This document shows positions 3,805-5,174 of a stretch of 5,174 nucleotides of DNA, piece after piece. Source of the stretch: JACMNW01 sp043721855 (GTDB taxonomy: Bacteria > Pseudomonadota > Alphaproteobacteria > Rhodobacterales > Rhodobacteraceae); assembly GCA_043721855.1 (NCBI GenBank), contig JAYSPY010000159.1, positions 1-5,174 of the forward strand. The letters are read 5' to 3'. The notes beneath the pieces are model-generated. The model made no database searches. It saw only the letters and a program-made list of their open reading frames with translations, and had not been told where the DNA came from. Numbering within the stretch: position 1 is the first letter of the stretch; every line of letters begins with the position of its first letter. The translations under genes were made by a program, and so were the position numbers.

Positions 3805-4515
3805 TTACGCGCGTTCGCGGCGTGGTTGGCGCGGTGCAGCGCCTTCCTGTGCCTCAGCGTGACGACGATCATGCGCTTGTGGATCATGTTCAAGGATTTC
3901 GCCTTTGAAGATCCAGACCTTCACACCGATGATGCCATATGCGGTTTTCGCCTCATACGTCGCATAATCAATGTCGGCCCGCAGGGTGTGCAACGGCACG
4001 CGGCCTTCGCGGTACCATTCGGTCCGGGCAATTTCTGCCCCGCCCAAACGGCCAGCCACGTTTACCCGAATACCCAGCGCACCGATCCGCATGGCGTTCT
4101 GCACACCGCGCTTCATGGCGCGGCGGAAAGACACCCGGCGCTCCATTTGCTGTGCGATGGATTCCGCCACCAGTTTCGCGTCCATTTCAGGCTTGCGCAC
4201 TTCAACGATGTTAAGGTGCAGTTCAGACTTGGTGAACACAGTCAGTTTCTTGCGCAGCGTTTCAATATCGGCGCCTTTTTTGCCGATGATCACGCCGGGG
4301 CGCGCTGTGTGAATGGTCACACGGCACTTTTTGTGCGGGCGCTCGATGATAACCTTTGAGACACCAGCCTGCTTGCATTCTTCGTGGATGTATTCGCGCA
4401 TGCGCAAATCTTCCAACAGCAGATTGCCATAGTCCTTGGATTCCGCAAACCAGCGGCTGTCCCACGTGCGGTTGACCTGCAAACGCATGCCGATAGGATT
4501 GACCTTCTGACCCAT
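3805..4515 (-). CDS. rpsC: 30S ribosomal protein S3
   Basis: S3 sits at the mRNA entry channel of the 30S head, with S4 and S5, and contributes to mRNA unwinding. The 236-residue product has the usual N-terminus GQKVNPIGMRLQVNRTWDSR, a type II KH domain with its GKKG loop (78-81), and the C-terminal S3 domain with GRLGGAEIARTEWYREGRVP (155-174). R131, R132 and K135 match the E. coli residues linked to helicase activity in both identity and number. The tail after about 210 is His/Arg/Ala-rich and variable, as is common. The ATG shares a base with the rplV stop (TAATG), and GGGGAG (4524-4529, minus strand) is the Shine-Dalgarno. Confidence 0.98.
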   Translation of the reverse strand: MGQKVNPIGMRLQVNRTWDSRWFAESKDYGNLLLEDLRMREYIHEECKQAGVSKVIIERPHKKCRVTIHTARPGVIIGKKGADIETLRKKLTVFTKSELHLNIVEVRKPEMDAKLVAESIAQQMERRVSFRRAMKRGVQNAMRIGALGIRVNVAGRLGGAEIARTEWYREGRVPLHTLRADIDYATYEAKTAYGIIGVKVWIFKGEILEHDPQAHDRRHAEAQEGAAPRQPRRERA

Positions 4516-4895
4516 TATGCAGTCTCCCCTACTTGACGGACCGTAATGGTCAACTGGCTGAACGGTTTCATGATCTTGCCGAACCGGCCACGGGCGCGCG
4601 GACGGCCACGCTTCATCACCAGGTTCTTGCCAACATAGGCCTCGGCCACGATCAGCCCGTCAACATCCAGATTGTGGTTGTTTTCGGCGTTCGCAATCGC
4701 GGATTGCAGGCATTTCTTCACGTCGCCCGCAATGCGGCGCTTGGAGAAGGTGAGGTCGGCAAGCGCCTTTTCCACCTTCTTGCCCCGGATCAGACCGGCG
4801 ACGAGGTTCAGCTTTTGTGGGCTGGTGCGCAACATGCGCGCAATCGCCTGAGCTTCGTTTTCGGCCACGCGGCGCGGATTTTTATCGTTTGCCAT
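4515..4895 (-). CDS. rplV: 50S ribosomal protein L22
   Basis: L22 binds all domains of 23S rRNA, and its long beta hairpin lines the exit tunnel near the macrolide site. The 126-residue product contains SPQKLNLVAGLIRGKK (25-40) and SAIANAENNHNLDVDGLIVA (65-84). The hairpin region, roughly 88-108, includes MKRGRPRARGRFGKI, the Arg-rich tip. A short N-terminal extension (MANDKNPRRV) precedes the conserved start, as is usual in this lineage. It begins 3 nt after the rpsS stop; its Shine-Dalgarno is weak (GGAAA within the rpsS end), so it probably relies on coupling to rpsS. Its stop overlaps the rpsC start by one base. Confidence 0.97.
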   Translation of the reverse strand: MANDKNPRRVAENEAQAIARMLRTSPQKLNLVAGLIRGKKVEKALADLTFSKRRIAGDVKKCLQSAIANAENNHNLDVDGLIVAEAYVGKNLVMKRGRPRARGRFGKIMKPFSQLTITVRQVGETA

Positions 4896-4898
4896 GGC

Positions 4899-5174
4899 TT
4901 ATTTCCGTTTCGCTTTTTTATCGGCCGCGTGACCATAATAGGTCCGTGTTGGCGAATACTCACCAAACTTCTGGCCAATCATTTCTTCGGTCACATTCAC
5001 CGGGATGTGCTTTTTGCCGTTATAAACAGCAAAGGTCAGCCCAACGAATTGTGGCAGGATGGTGGACCGGCGCGACCAGATCTTGATGACCTCGCTTTTG
5101 CCGCTGTCTTTGACTTTTTCAGCCTTCTTCAGGACGTAGCCGTCAACGAAGGGGCCTTTCCAGATAGAACGTGC
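4899..5174 (-). CDS. rpsS: 30S ribosomal protein S19, lacking only the initiator codon at the window edge
   Basis: S19 forms a 30S-head complex with S13 near the A-site finger contact. The minus strand from 5174 reads 91 residues, beginning ARSIWKGPFVDGYVLKKAEK and passing through IWSRRSTILPQFVGLTFAVY and GQKFGEYSPTRTYYGH to KKAKRK and a TAA stop (4901-4899). Bacterial S19 is about 92 residues and starts with Met before this point, so only the start codon is missing from the window. A 3-nt gap separates it from rplV, in the usual order. rplB should lie further upstream, outside the window. Confidence 0.97.
   Translation of the reverse strand, partial: ARSIWKGPFVDGYVLKKAEKVKDSGKSEVIKIWSRRSTILPQFVGLTFAVYNGKKHIPVNVTEEMIGQKFGEYSPTRTYYGHAADKKAKRK

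Noticed and set aside
3362..3862. Plus-strand open frame antisense to rplP and the rpsC end
   Set aside because: Shadow of L16 coding sequence; no ribosome-binding site and no recognisable product.
1..5174. CRISPR array, tRNA or rRNA genes, integrase or replication origin
   Set aside because: No regularly spaced repeats, cloverleaf sequence or recombinase gene was seen on either strand.

Overview
The window is a stretch of the chromosomal S10/spc ribosomal-protein cluster, read on the minus strand, interrupted by a small accessory segment whose genes run on the plus strand. Protein sequences, the order rpsS-rplV-rpsC-rplP // rpmC-rpsQ-rplN-rplX-rplE-rpsN, and a ribosomal-gene G+C near 60% suggest an alphaproteobacterium, most likely Rhodobacteraceae (Roseobacter/Rhodobacter type). 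The family-level call is from memory of the protein sequences; no search was run.

Right part (3377-5174, minus strand): rpsS (lacking only its initiator codon at the window edge), rplV, rpsC and rplP. These are tightly packed: a 3-nt gap, a 1-nt TAATG overlap, then a 14-nt gap. Just after rplP lie two GC-rich hairpins, a GCAA-loop hairpin (3357-3370) and a GAAA-loop hairpin followed by six T (3313-3342). The second looks like a Rho-independent terminator for the minus strand.

Middle part (1942-3376, about 1.4 kb): an accessory island between rplP and rpmC, genes normally adjacent in this cluster. On the plus strand it carries a PIN-like-domain gene of lower G+C (2195-2665, about 50%) and a ParD/ParE-type toxin-antitoxin pair (2749-3305, about 59%). 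The pair has a recognisable promoter, a 10-bp-period direct repeat that may be its operator, and a strong Shine-Dalgarno sequence. The left edge of the island appears to hold a minus-strand promoter and a structured leader for rpmC, so the downstream half of the cluster could be transcribed independently of the upstream half.

Left part (1-1941, minus strand): rpmC (L29 with an unusual N-terminal extension), rpsQ, rplN, rplX, rplE and the 5' end of rpsN. rplN/rplX and rplX/rplE share a single base between stop and start, which suggests translational coupling. A 6-bp hairpin lies in the 72-nt rpsQ-rplN gap, the classical S10/spc boundary.

The ribosomal proteins build both subunits: S19, S3, S17 and S14 in 30S; L22, L16, L29, L14, L24 and L5 in 50S. 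The main point of interest is that an essential operon seems to have been split by a toxin-antitoxin island and its transcription rebuilt with a terminator on one side and a promoter with leader on the other.
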